Part shown: in pieces, positions 37,301 through 50,500 of the stretch
How the letters are laid out: each line of letters starts with the position of its first letter
Numbering within the stretch: the stretch's first letter is position 1
NCBI GenBank assembly: GCA_964023275.1
Contig: OZ029925.1
Coordinates: 10,431,184 to 10,495,183, forward strand
Reading direction: 5' to 3'
Source: Norana najaformis
Taxonomy: Eukaryota; Annelida; Clitellata; Crassiclitellata; Hormogastridae
Length of the DNA: 64,000 nucleotides
Translations under genes and position numbers: made by a program
The notes under the pieces: generated by a model
What the model saw: the letters and a program-made list of their open reading frames with translations, nothing else
Told to the model about the DNA's origin: nothing
Database searches by the model: none

Positions 37301-38533
37301 AGCATGGAATGCTTTTCGTCTAGTGTCTACAGACTTTCTGGGGAATGTTAGGGCAGAAAACTACAAGGAACTAGTAGAAGACATGCTCAAGCAGTACCAG
37401 AAATTTCGCTGCAATATGTCTCTGAAGATGCATTTCCTTCATTCCCATCTGGATTTCTTCCCTGACAACTGTGGTATGGTTAGTGACGAACATGGCGAAC
37501 GTTTTCATCAAGATATCGCAACAAAGGTACCAGGGAAAATGGTCCACTACAATGTTGGCTGACTACTGCTGGACACTCCGCAGAGATGCTCCCGAACAGC
37601 TGTACAAGAGACAGGCAAAAAATCTAACAACTAGTCTATGACCTGGTTTTTACAAATATTAACTGTAAGTGTATCACTATTGGCATGCATTGTGCGATAT
37701 AAAATTACTTCATTTCAGATTACAAAAAAACTAGAGCCAATTCGGCATTTTCACTGTCATATTCGTGTTCAGCACATACAAATTGATAAGAACTGACTAA
37801 AAGCCAGATTACCAAACAGTTAACATTCACCTGGTTTGCAGGTTCAAAACTTTGCAGAGCTTCACTCATTCAAACATACATACATTCATTCATTAAAAAC
37901 ATGCATACATACAAACAATTCTTCTCTCTTGTTCCAATATTAGCACATGTACTGTCAAAACTAGTACACATACTTACATATGTATATCCATGCATAGAGC
38001 AAATTAACTGTTTAATATTAACTGGTTGTATTAAGAAGCCGTCGCAATTTCTTTTGTCCAAGGAGAGTCATCAAACGCATTCATGTAAACAGGGCATTAA
38101 TATAATCTGCAGTGTTTCACAAGTTCCATCTTACTCACCCTCACTAAAAAAGCTTTCTTCTGATCCTAAATGATTCTCCATCTTCAGCGCAAAGTTTTCC
38201 TACATATAACAACACTGCATTTACTAGCAGTAAATATTAAAATGGAAAACTAGACAAAGCACCCATACGAGCAAATACGAATGCACTCAAATATATAATG
38301 GTCGTTAACGCTGGGCTGCTGTGCCATATGGCCAGTAATATGCAAGACTCATTAACATACTTCATTATACGATGAATTCTGATATAACAAGTTTATGGAT
38401 ATGTATCACAAAATTAATTAAGCTATAGAAAAAGAACTCATTATAAAATGATCTCGTTAATGTGAGGTCTAGTATGGCTCCCAAAGACAAGCATCATAAC
38501 CAGTTTCTGGAGTGTATACATATGTATATATAT

Positions 38534-38565
<32 letters not shown>

Positions 38566-41500
38566 TTCATAGCTTAACTAATGTTGGTGGCTTGGAATTA
38601 TGAACACAGTTGCTAGCAGGTGCTGTGAAGTTAAGCAACTTGAGTTCAGAGTTAGTACCTGGATGGCCATCAGATGCCCACTATCCCTCCAATCCTACTG
38701 GTTCATTAAAAAAGTACCGATGCAAGCAGTAAGGTTTAAAAAGACTTCCCAACATTAGATTGCTGCGGACATGTTTGTGTCTCATTTAACCTCGGCACCA
38801 TTTTTCTGAGGAGTTTCTGCAGAGATGTGTAAACAAGAGTGAGTTACCTTTCTCTTAATCTCGGCATTTACGTATCTGGACATTTATATGGCACCTTCAG
38901 AGAATCCTGACAAGTGTTCTGTTACAATCTAAGAACTGAGGTTAGTGACTGTAAAATTTGGTACCAAATTAGGAATGACTAACATACATTAACAGTAATT
39001 TGTCTGACTATCAAAGCTAAGCAGTGAAACTCATTCAGTTATAAATTCATTCAGTCTGGGGCAAGCTTATAAATAACCTTAAAGACAACAGCAAAGTGAA
39101 ATGATGCTAATATTATACCTGTTCAAGGTAAGAGTTTGGACTAATGAATTGCTGATCATCAAAGCTGTTAATCTCCTCCTTGACTCTTGGCTTTCCGGTT
39201 GAGTTATGGAGGAAAGTTGGAACTCGGCTCTCTGAAGTATGTGGACTAGTCAAGGAACCAGCACTTGATGGGAGGACGGAGGATGCAGGAGGCGCAGGAG
39301 CACGATGCAGTGAATCTCTCGTTTCCCCACGCGTGTCATCCTTGAAGAGTTTGTGTATGTCGTTTGTTGTCTGGCGAATGGAGTCATAGATGTCTATAGT
39401 GTTTGGTGAACCGACCTCAGTTCCATCTCTCGTCAACCTACAAATATCATCATTCACTATAACTGAAAGCTCCCATGCTCCAAAGTTGAACATACAGAAG
39501 GAACTCATTTTCCGCTATTTCACCCTACCCTTAAGTGGGCAGTGCACAAATCCAAGGTCCCTGACACGGGATCAGTGCATTGCAGGACTTGCCATTTACT
39601 TACCAGCTTAAGTTGGTACCAAATTTTATTTCTGGGTGCAGAAGCACATGCAACAACTTGCTTAGAGTTGTTAAACAGAGTCTGCTCAGCAGCTCAAGCC
39701 CACAACCATTAGATCACATACCAAGCATACTAACGATAGACCACCAGGTTGCACAATCAGTGAAATAAAGAAGACCACGTTGCAGCACAAAATGTCTGGG
39801 CCAGCCATCCTAAAATAGTTCATCTTCCACAAATGACCCATGCGAATGAATGTTCTCTTTTGCTCATTAGTAATTGGAAGTGGGCATCCGCTGAATCTAA
39901 GCTGGAAGTCTTCAAAAGAATTGAATTTTAAAGCCTGTTTAAATTGAAAAATCTGATCTAAAACTGTTGGCCTGTTTTGATTATGTAAGTATGTGTACTA
40001 GCTTTGACAGGACTATAACTGAAAGCTGACTTTAAAACTGAACACAGCAGCTTTCTTTAGTTGAAGATAACGGTCAGTGGCTTTCCCGAGGTGGTGCTAC
40101 ATAAATCTGATACAAATAACTACCTTCCAGCAGCTGACATCTTATATCGAAATAATGCTGATGAGGGTGTGACTGAACTGGTGACGCCCCGCTGAGGTGT
40201 GAGATCTCCATCTTGCCCGGATCCTCTGAGTCGATTCTGAAGTATACGATTTGCACCCTCCTGCACAACACAGCCCAAACAACACTTGGAACAGTCTTAA
40301 AAGTAAGAGTACACCAAATACAAAAATATCATCTGTCTAAATACAGTCTAATTAAATTAGGTAATTGCATGCTTTAAACACCTAAAATCCTCTGAGGTAA
40401 AGTCTTGAAAGTTCTACAAGCTGAAGAAATCGACACACGAGACATAGCCAAGTATGAATCTATGACATCTTTCATAACAGGTCTTTATTGAATAAGACAA
40501 AATTGCTGAATTCCTCTACATATTTTAGATGTAGACCAGAAACAGAAAACATTTCATTCTACAGACTGCCAATAAACACAGGGCCCCTGAAACTATAATA
40601 TCACTGAATCTGATCCCCAGCCATAATAATTAATCCCCTCAAAACATTCACCATGGCCAAGTATTAGCCATGCAGCTGCTAAGCACAGCTGTGTATGTAT
40701 CTGAACGTTTATACGGTGCCCTTGCAGTCCCTCTTGATAGTGCTGAGAACTGGGCAATAAACCTCTATGAATAGTGAAATTTGATACAAAAGTGGCCAAG
40801 ACAGACACTCAAAGAGTTTCTCTGTTCTTACATCTTAATTTTTTTTAAAATTCAAAAAAATAAATAAAAAACACAGTGGAATCAACTTCAGTTACATGGA
40901 AAATTTGAAACTACAGTTTAATGCCCAAGAGCCAAAATATACAAATGCTCTGAATGAATGAATGAAAACATCAATGAATGAATGAATGAATGAATGAAAT
41001 TGTTTTCCTCTTACCTGGAAGGTTTTTGGAAGGACTGACAACATGACGGAGAACTCTGGAGTGTTGAGGTTGTACAAGGCAATGAGCACAGCCTGAGCTG
41101 CCTAGTATAGCACAGAAGAAAACACACAATGTCTCATTACCTTAATTATCTTATCATTATCTTATTATGCTGATGATATTCACCATAGTCACCATCAGTA
41201 CTAGCTATATCGTCTTTGACATAACTCTCATCATGAACAGCCCTTTAAAATATGCAATGCACTATAGAAAATACAGTGTACTTTTACTCTCCAACTACAG
41301 AGTATCCCTGTGTCATGCACAGACCAACAGCATTCAGTCGAGTCTGTGTCAAGATGCTTTCGGTTTGGCAACGAATATATGTAATCCTGTTTGAATTTAG
41401 ACCAGGCTGACCCTTCCGACTTTGGCACACCTGTCATTTCTACATCAGAAGCAACCACTGATCGATGTATTGTGCACAATTCCTCAAAGAACAGATTCAA

Positions 41501-44500
41501 CTTAATGTACAAAATTAATGCACCGGATTTTTAGTCTATGTGTCTGGATTGTAGAAAGGAGCATTGCTAACATTACATTACAGTACAGCTGAGATATTCA
41601 GTTTCTGATGAAAGAATGTTGTTCAGATTAGATGACAAGACAAGCAAGATCTAAGCCAACAGCAGAAAGGAACTCCACGTGCTTTGCGGACTTCAACACT
41701 TTTGGGTTCAGTTGTCCAGGTGATGATGCGTGAAACAGCCAGACGGATGTCACTTGTGTTGGAAAAGTCTGATGGATTCATCAGCTGAATGAGACCGTGA
41801 AGATACATCAACATCGACACTTTGACCTGTAACAATCACATCAGACACCCACCATTGTTCCAGCACAGTAAGTGCAAGGAGACCAGACAATGACATTGTG
41901 ACACTCCAACAAATTTCATCTGCAGCAGTATTCAGATTAGAAAGTAATTATTCTGACTACGTGGGACTAAAGAAATTAGATTCCTGTGGCCATGCTAAAA
42001 AGTCCACAGTTTTGTCTGCCAAACATTTATATAACACCTTGACAACACCTCTCACAAAAAATCAAATAACAACACGGGGACCATAAAGCCTACTGATCTG
42101 TTCTGGGTAGGTAATGTAATGAGATATATGTGACATGGTAGCTGATTGGTTTGATCACATCCAGTAACGCCAAGTGTGTGGGTTCAAGCCTCCTGCAAGA
42201 CAGTTACTGTGTAGGGACCTTGAGCAAATTCTTTATGCCCAACTGCTCAGCACCATAGACTGATGCTTTGTCATTAGATAGTGCAGTTTTTAATAACTAC
42301 AGAAATAATAATACTCACACAGCTTCACTTCAACAAGTAAACCACTCAATAGCAATCTTTACAAAACTTATTTACCATCGACCCTGGATGGTTTTAATCA
42401 TAAACAGAATTCCTGTTGAGGAGATAATCAGAAGAAAGTCAATCCACAGCTACCAGAAAGGTACAAAAAGTAACGTACTTAAACAGAAATATGAGGACTG
42501 CATGCATAACTGGTTCATGAACTAATTCCTAACAAGAAAGTGTATTTAATGCAACAATAACAAAATTAAAAATATGTATAGTGCCCCTAAAAGAGCCTCT
42601 TTGGGGCACAACTCATGAGTTAGAAATTCACACTTTTGGTCATCAAGTGACAGCCCACATGAGTGCAACAGCAACATTTACATCAGTACAGCTCTTTCAC
42701 AAAACTACTGAAGACTGAAGACACACTAATAAGTTATTATCTGTAAAAACCAAATAGAAACACATGAACCCAAGAGGCCTATCATTAAACAAATAACACA
42801 CATACTCACATGTTCATGCTTATAATGTCTTTCTGCCTTATGCGTTACAAATATTCACAACAGCAAATATGTAGAACAAAATGGCTGAATAAAAAAGGAC
42901 ATATTAAACACAAAGTCTTATACCTTACTTGTTTTAAATGGTGTAACGACTTAACAACATATAGAGAAAACACGCAACAGCGACAAATTTCAAAACCTAA
43001 ATTAAGGGTTGAAAAAGGTATGAAATGATGCCAATACAGGTTTTGGTCAACAATACCTTCATCTGAGATCATAGTACAAAAGAAAACCAAAGTTTTGTCA
43101 TTCACTCAGAAAGCTGTATCACCAGAAAAGATATTCACTTTTAGTGTATTTGAAGTACAGTTTCAAGATAACCAAGTGCAATTATCCAGTAACTGTTGTT
43201 ATAATCTAGCATGCTAACAAATTACAATCATCAAGTTTCTTATTTCATGCTATTTTGTAATCATAATAACAAACTCTGCTACATTCCGTCTCAAAGAAGA
43301 GAATCTAATTATTCACAGGAGCTCATTCAAGGCAAAATTAACAAGGCACAGATCCAATCTCATTCAGTTCCAATCTATTGGTTATCATTCTCTATTACTT
43401 AGAAAAATGTATATTCAGATAATAACTTTTGTTTATTTATCACAAACTGAAAACCAGCTGATATCAGAGAGAAACAGAAGTCTGGATAAACTAACTTTTA
43501 GATTCGGAGACTGAGTCTGGTCGATTAAGAACTTTGACAGCAGCACAAATTGGTTACTGCTTGGAAATGCACTTCTGAAAGCCACAAATCACAGAAAGTA
43601 CTGTAAAGTTCAATATTTTTGTCATGTAGGCTAATATAACACAGAAATCCATACATAATAAAAGCACTTAAAAAACAGAACAGTAAAAAATCAGACTGAC
43701 AAAGGAGGTGACCAAGGGAAATTTCTTCAAATGCAACTAAGAGCATAATTTCTACAGCTCACATTCAAAATACTGTATATACTCTGATGCACTTCCAGTG
43801 CAGTCCAAACAACCAGGATTCCAATTTGAGACAGAAGGCACCAGCAGCATTATACTGGCATCCAAAAGTGGGGTGAAGTAGATGAACCCAGCCAGATGAT
43901 GACATGATTGAAAAGGTGTGACGTTGCATGTAAGCAAATGGCGCCAGAAGGACAAGACTCTCCACGACATTGGAAAACAGGGCCAAAGCATGATAGATAC
44001 ACAATTCCTCTGCATAACCAGAGGCCAACTGAGCAATGTTCTGCTTCTTCAGAGTGTTTCCGTTGCCATAACATCTGTACTCTGGCCTTTTCTAATATGC
44101 TCCGAACAGAAGCAAGTTTTCTGCCCGCTACCACTGCGTCCTCTAACAACATTTACACTGCAGACTGAACTGAATGTGTATAACTGTCTTGGTCCTTACC
44201 TAATATCAGATTTACTCACTTTGCAGGTGCAACAAATATTCAAAATGAATAAAAAACAGACTAACCTTACAACCTCAAGGGCTCTTTGCACTTTAGCTTG
44301 AACAGAAGCCAGAAGGTCTGCTCCAGTTTTGCTGAGCAGCCTCGTCAGCAGAACGTACAACCAGTCTATCAGGTCATCATGGTGAACAGCAACCAAGTCG
44401 ACCAGGGTCTCCATGTAAACACTGAACACTTTGCCATGTGGGTCGTGGAACATGCGTGAAAAAATATCAGACACTTTCTTCAGCTCTGAACGCCTAGAAA

Positions 44501-47500
44501 GAGCCAAGATAAACAACAGAAGAGTAAAAAAACTATGCCTGGGATAGATTTTCCTACTTTCAAATGCATCATTCAATTACAGTTTAACTGAGCACTTTAA
44601 CTGGACGTTAAGTTCATCAAAATGCCAACACAGGTTCAAAACTAGTTCAGACAGCTTGAAAAAACCTTGAGTAATAACCTGAAGCCTCTGATTTGAGTTT
44701 CTAGACATTAAACCAAAGGTGACAGACACTGACACCTTAAAATATGAAAAGTCCAGTAAATAAAGTCTACCTGAAAGCAAAAGATCATGTAATGAACAAT
44801 AAGAAATACAGAGAAGACTCACGTTAATGTTCGATTATTATTCAACAGATTCTGCAAAGCCAGCAACCCATCTCGTCGATCACCCCATGCGCCACTTGAT
44901 AGGCAACTGATGATTTCTGACATATCCTGAAAACAGTTTACTAATATCTTAATTAGTATTCCATAAAGTATTAATCGTTATAGCATCATCCCCATCAACA
45001 CTGCCACCATCATCATCAATATTGTTGTCATTCTTATTATTATTATGCAATTCAAAACAATAAAATGTAAAATAGCACGATAACTGTATTACAGTTTGTA
45101 TGTCACAACTGGGTGACTAAATAATAAACTAGTAATAACAACACCGAATAACAAGGCACCTCAACAGAGTCATGCACAAGTGAAGATTTGTCAATCTAGT
45201 CCAGAAACATGCTTCCATGTTATTTTTTAACGAGACCACCTGATTGTCCTATTGTTGTTTTGCTGTTGTTTTGTTAGATTGTTGTTGTCTTGCTTGTGAC
45301 TCAGCTAAACTTACTTCCACTTGAAGACAATAATAAGGACTATTATTTACCTATAACATGAGTGATTACTTCACCTTATTTTTGGCAATCATTCACGGTT
45401 TTTGACATCCTACTATTATTACTTTCAGTGTCGTGGTTGTAATTCAGTTCAACTTCCTTCCACTTGAAGTAAACTGTTGCTCTGAGAACTATTGTTGATA
45501 CAGACAATGAGCGATTAATTTTGCAATCATTCATAATTTTTAACAACGCTCCTGTTAATATCATCAGTTGGCTTTCATCCTACTTGTCAGACTGCTCTCA
45601 AACCATTCGAATCGGCCAGTCAATTTCTACTCCTACTCCTCTTGACACTGGTGTTCCTCAGGGCTCTGTGCCTGGCCCAATTCTTTTTTCTGCTTTCATT
45701 TCTCCTGTTGGTCATCTTATATTGTATTTCGGCATTTCCCATCAGCAGTATGCTGATGACACTCAATTATATATTGCCCTCTCATCTGACCGGCATTAGC
45801 ATGCTTGAACAGTGCATGATTTCACTGCATTCCTGGAACAGTGCATGCTTTCACTGCATTCCTGGTTCTATCAAAATGGTCTTTGTCTTATTCCCAACAA
45901 GTCAGATGCAATTCTTGGCACCCATCAACGTTTATGTCACTTTCCTTCCATTCACCAAATTAATTTAGCTGGTACAAATGTGAGCCTTTCAGAAAACATT
46001 ACAACCCTTGGAATCATTCTTGACGCTACCCTTACCTTTAAGCAACATGTTTCTGCCATCTGCAAAACCGCTTTTTTTCCATCTTAGAGCCTTAAGACAT
46101 ATTCGTTCGGTTCTCACTGATGATACGGCAGCTGCGATCGCCGTTGCTCTTGTCCAATCTAGACTTGACTATGCCAATTCTATCCTTTTCCGTACCCCGT
46201 CCTATAATATCAGAAAATTACAGCGGGTACAGAACTTGGCAGCACGCCTTGTCCATCCTAACTGCAACCTTTCATCTGCTGGCATTCTCTCACAACTTCA
46301 CTGGCTCCCGGTTTCAAGACGCATTGATTTTAAAATAGCTACAATCACCTACCAACTTCTCCATACCCAGCAACCTGCCTATCTCCGATCTTTGATTGAT
46401 TTTCATGTTCCTGTTCGTAGCACACAATCTAGTGACCCTCTGAAACTGCGACAACCTTATTTGGGCAAAGTTATTGGGGAACGTGCTTTCTGTTCGGCCT
46501 CGCCTGTGATTTGGAACAATATTCCTTTCTCTATCTGTTCCGCTCCATCAGTCTCATGCTTCAGGCAGCAACTTAAAACCTTCTATTTTGCCAACTCACC
46601 TATCACCTAGTTTTCCTTCTTTTGCTACTGCCTGACTCCCCCTGAGCGACTGACCGTGCCTCTGATTCAAATTATTTTTGATGTCTGGCACGTTAATCTC
46701 TTAATATTCATTCATTCATTCATTCATTCATCAGAATGAAATTAAATATAGAAAATGACCTCAGTCAGTTGGCGTCCACACACCCAGTAACTGCTGTCAG
46801 AACAGGTACTGGAAGTTTCACTGGCTGCATCATCACTGTCAAAGGTATCACCCGAGCTTTTGCCCTTTGGCCGATGCTAAACAGGTCAATCAGCAGACTT
46901 AAAAAAATAAACAATAGTGCAAGAGAACACTTCTGCAACCTTAACCATCACTTAACTATCCTTAATAGCAAAATAATACTCAAGAAACAACCAAAAATAT
47001 TGTTAACCAAATTACAGAATTCACCTACGTTGTTATGCAAAACTCAATCAAATTGAATTACAGAAATTATTTGTAAATAGCTGGAATTAATTGACAGGAA
47101 TGACTTTGAAACTGCTGGAAAAAAGTTACTTCAAGTCTTGAACTGATAAGACAGAAAATCATCCTACAAATGCATCAGCCACAGCAGCTTCGCTGTCTTC
47201 TCCTTGAAGCAAGACTCGCTGTGGCCCTGTGGCACGGCTCCTCTGTTTTGTGGCCACTCCTGAATGTCCACTGAATCTCCTTTCACGACCTAGCCAAATC
47301 ACAGGACAAAGTTATCCAGCTGATAATAATAGAGCAGGCACGCACAAGTAAGGCACAACTTGTTAGATTTGTAAGACAGCCATGCTTCTGCATCTCTGCA
47401 AAGGCACTATATAAATTTTCAGATACATACATACATGTACATGTACACAACAGCTGAACCACAACCACATCACCAGTGATGGAGATTGGTAACAAGCTGA

Positions 47501-50500
47501 TAAAGCACTTGCTACACATGGCTACCAACATCAATTTGTCTTTCCTTATTTATAATTGTAACTGAAATTACAAATTTGTATACCTCCTTCTTGTGACACA
47601 CAAAACCACAATCAAACAAAATGGTTTCATGCACTTAAAGAATACAGACAAGTAAGACCAAGAAGCGCATGTCGTAGGTCGCTAAGCAAGCTATTCTAAA
47701 AAGATGGACCAACCACATCAAAGCTTCTATGCTGCATTGTGTGAGCTTGGGCTGGTAGGACACCCAGATCAACATGGGCAGCAGAGGCAAGGGATCTGAG
47801 GCCAGGGAAGGATGAGACAGAGGTGCACAGCCCTTAAGATAAGATGGCTCAACATCCCTTGTACTGACATGGTCTTAGGTGATTCCCCCTCTTCTCATAT
47901 TAAGTATTTTAATGACATTTTACAATTCAAAATTCTATCATTTATAATTCGGAAACAATACACACTGACCCAACCCAGACCAGGAATTTTGTCAATCCTT
48001 TTTGGCTGATCCATCAGCTGAAATAGCTTAGAACAGTTGAGGTAGTCATGTTTCCATACCATAGACTCGTGTTGGACTCCCTTCACGGCTGCTTCCTTGA
48101 CTCTTGGGAATTCCCGTTTTGGTTTTGCCCCGACTGCTGGCACCATGATTCGAGGGTACAACATCAGGCTGGATGTGGGTTATGTAACTAAGCCGAGCAG
48201 CTGGAGAAGTTGATCGGCTGCCAGCTGGAGAAGATCAAATTAACAGTACATCAATTTTTATCATTAGCAATGTAATAAGATATTTATAGTGCATACAGAA
48301 GTGCCTCAAGGAAATTCCTCAGTACTGCTAATGATGATATAGCATTTTAAAGAACTATTCAGCAATAAGTTTTTAGGAGGAGCTTTTTACTATACATTAC
48401 AAGAAACAGAAACCCTGAAACATTAGGACAAAATCTTTAAAGACATTTTCTTATTTCCAGAACACAAGTTATCCAGATATAAAAACCTTACCGGTAGCTA
48501 TGATATCACAGCAGTAACCAGTCAATCACGAATTATCTTTCAAGTCAAATCTCAAGTCGAACTGTCAATCTTGATTTAATTTCAAATCAAAATTTGAAAT
48601 AAGTTTAATGGCAGTACATATCCTTATATAGCCCTTATGCCTTCATTTGCATTGAACAAAAGACATTTATTTGTAATGCATACTACATAAAACAGTACAG
48701 TAGTTGATCCCATTAGTAATCTATTGGCTGAAAATTATTATGATCATGTTGTGTGTTGATTGCACTGGTATCAGAACTGTGATTTGAAGTTGGAAATAAA
48801 TTTTGTGATTTTAAACCGCATACAGTAGACTTACGCTGTGACTGCGAAACGCCGACACGGGAGCGTGACCGACTGCGCTCAGTGGAGGATGCAGTATGCG
48901 CGGGGGAAGTGGCCAATCCTCCGGTCAGAGAAGTCTTCCTTGGTCGGGCTAAAATCAGTAGCAGAAGGAAAATATCTTTCTGAATATTATGGCCATTTAT
49001 TCCTTATTCCAAAGTACGGATTCAGTGCTTGTCCCACTGCCCAGACTTAGACCATATGACTTCTTGTCTCTTCAGTTGCAAACAACTTTGTGTGGTCTCT
49101 CTGGAATAAGCTGCTTAGCATCTTGTGACTTAAGTTCCTCAGCCTTTCTTTGCCTCCTTTCCATAATTGCTTCAAAACCATTCTATTTGATCATGGTTTT
49201 GAGTTGTCAGGCTTGGAGTGCCTCAGCAGAACTTCTCTTAAAGAGGCTCTATACAAATTTGTCATAACAATAACAATCTATAGTGAATTAGGCCCTCCCC
49301 ATTAAAAACAACTCACCTACAGGTCTCAAACAGTATACTTACATCTGTCATAATTTGCAATATTATTAACCATGACTTTGAAATATGTTTTGTCAGTTAA
49401 TGGTACAATATGTACAAACTGAAGCATCAAATATATAACAGTACAGTGATTCCAAAGGAACAGCAAAATAAGATTATAAAATTACACACACAGAAACATC
49501 TACACACACACACACACTCACCCACCCACCCACTCACCCATCCACCCACCCACCCCCACCCCCACACACAAAGACCTATGTTCTTCCTGGTGTCAACTGT
49601 TTTGCATGTTCATGTCGACAGTTTCCTGTATGCTCTTATAGCAGTGTTGTGTCTTGACGCTTGACGCTCCCCTAAGATAGGGCCTGAGGAATTCTGCCAC
49701 CAGCCACCTAGGCATCAGGGCAAATGCAAAACATGTTGTCAGGCAAGTGCATAAATAGTGAAATGCAGAATGAAGAGAAGGCGAGGAGAAACAAGAAAAA
49801 GAAAGATGCAGATAAAATGGCTGCATGGGTCTGTCTACTCTCGTGAGACAGACGATAGGGACTGCAGACGTCAGCGTGGTCTGGAATGCAGCTGAAAGGG
49901 CAATTATTCGACACACGCCAAATAGCTCAAGTTCCACTTTCACAGTAAAGCATGCTGAAAGCGTCAAGACACTACTATCAACAAAAGATCAAGGCTGAAA
50001 CGCAGACATTCCAGTTCCAGCTCAGAACATAAACCAACTTAACAGAAACAAAAATGTCAATGGAAAAGCCATCAGAAATGCGGACAACATTTACTAAACA
50101 TGAGGAGCACAACAGGGTTAACGCAACTAGTAGCTGAAAGCATCACCAATGATCAAAACAAAATGGAAATCAAGACAAAATAGAATCAAATTAAAAGGAT
50201 TTTTTTGAAAATTCACCCACACTTTTCTCACACAGTGCTAAACTCTTTCTTCAGCTTCACAAAGATAACCATAAGCAGACTGCTAAACCAGTATCCAAAA
50301 AGCAGCAAGTGCCAGTGACAGTTTCAGAACAGAATTCCTGCCACTCACCCGATTTCATTGCGCTGCTCAGCGTCTTTTCATCACAACTGCGTGCCAGCTG
50401 CTCAGCAGGTTTCGAAAATGAAGATGCCCTCTTACCTAAGCCTGTCTCCCATAAAATACGTCGGCAAAGATCACGTCCAAAAATAGCGTTAGAACAGCAT

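Larger units (their letters stand above)
35499..37798 (+). mobile_element. TIR transposon with zinc-cluster transposase-like ORF (inside CLASP intron)
   Basis: Inverted repeats at 35561-35610 and 37727-37776 share the outer 18 bases TGTGCTGAACACGAATAT and the inner TTGGCTCT in an ungapped 50-bp alignment. The 13-bp direct repeat AAAAGCCAGATTA lies just outside, at 35486-35498 and 37799-37811, and may be a target duplication, although it is unusually long. The single large ORF is at 35952-37562 with its own TATA promoter. Exact ends are not certain because the sequence between the TIRs and the direct repeats is not symmetric. Confidence 0.75.

Noticed and set aside
40948..40997. (TGAA)n as the tail of another LINE copy
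   Set aside because: If it were a minus-strand LINE tail, the LINE body should lie at higher coordinates, which is CLASP exon 20. No LINE protein is seen, so it is a plain microsatellite.
43752..44301. Several overlapping open frames on both strands
   Set aside because: They lie mostly in the intron between CLASP exons 17 and 18, only running into exon 17 sequence above 44265. They overlap each other, lack domain motifs and are not consistent with splice sites. The true exons here are 44266-44493 and 43496-43574.
49593..49967. A 124-codon minus-strand frame in a CLASP intron
   Set aside because: It is Cys/Ser/Leu-rich without a family match and does not fit the CLASP splice phase between exons 11 and 12, which join directly.
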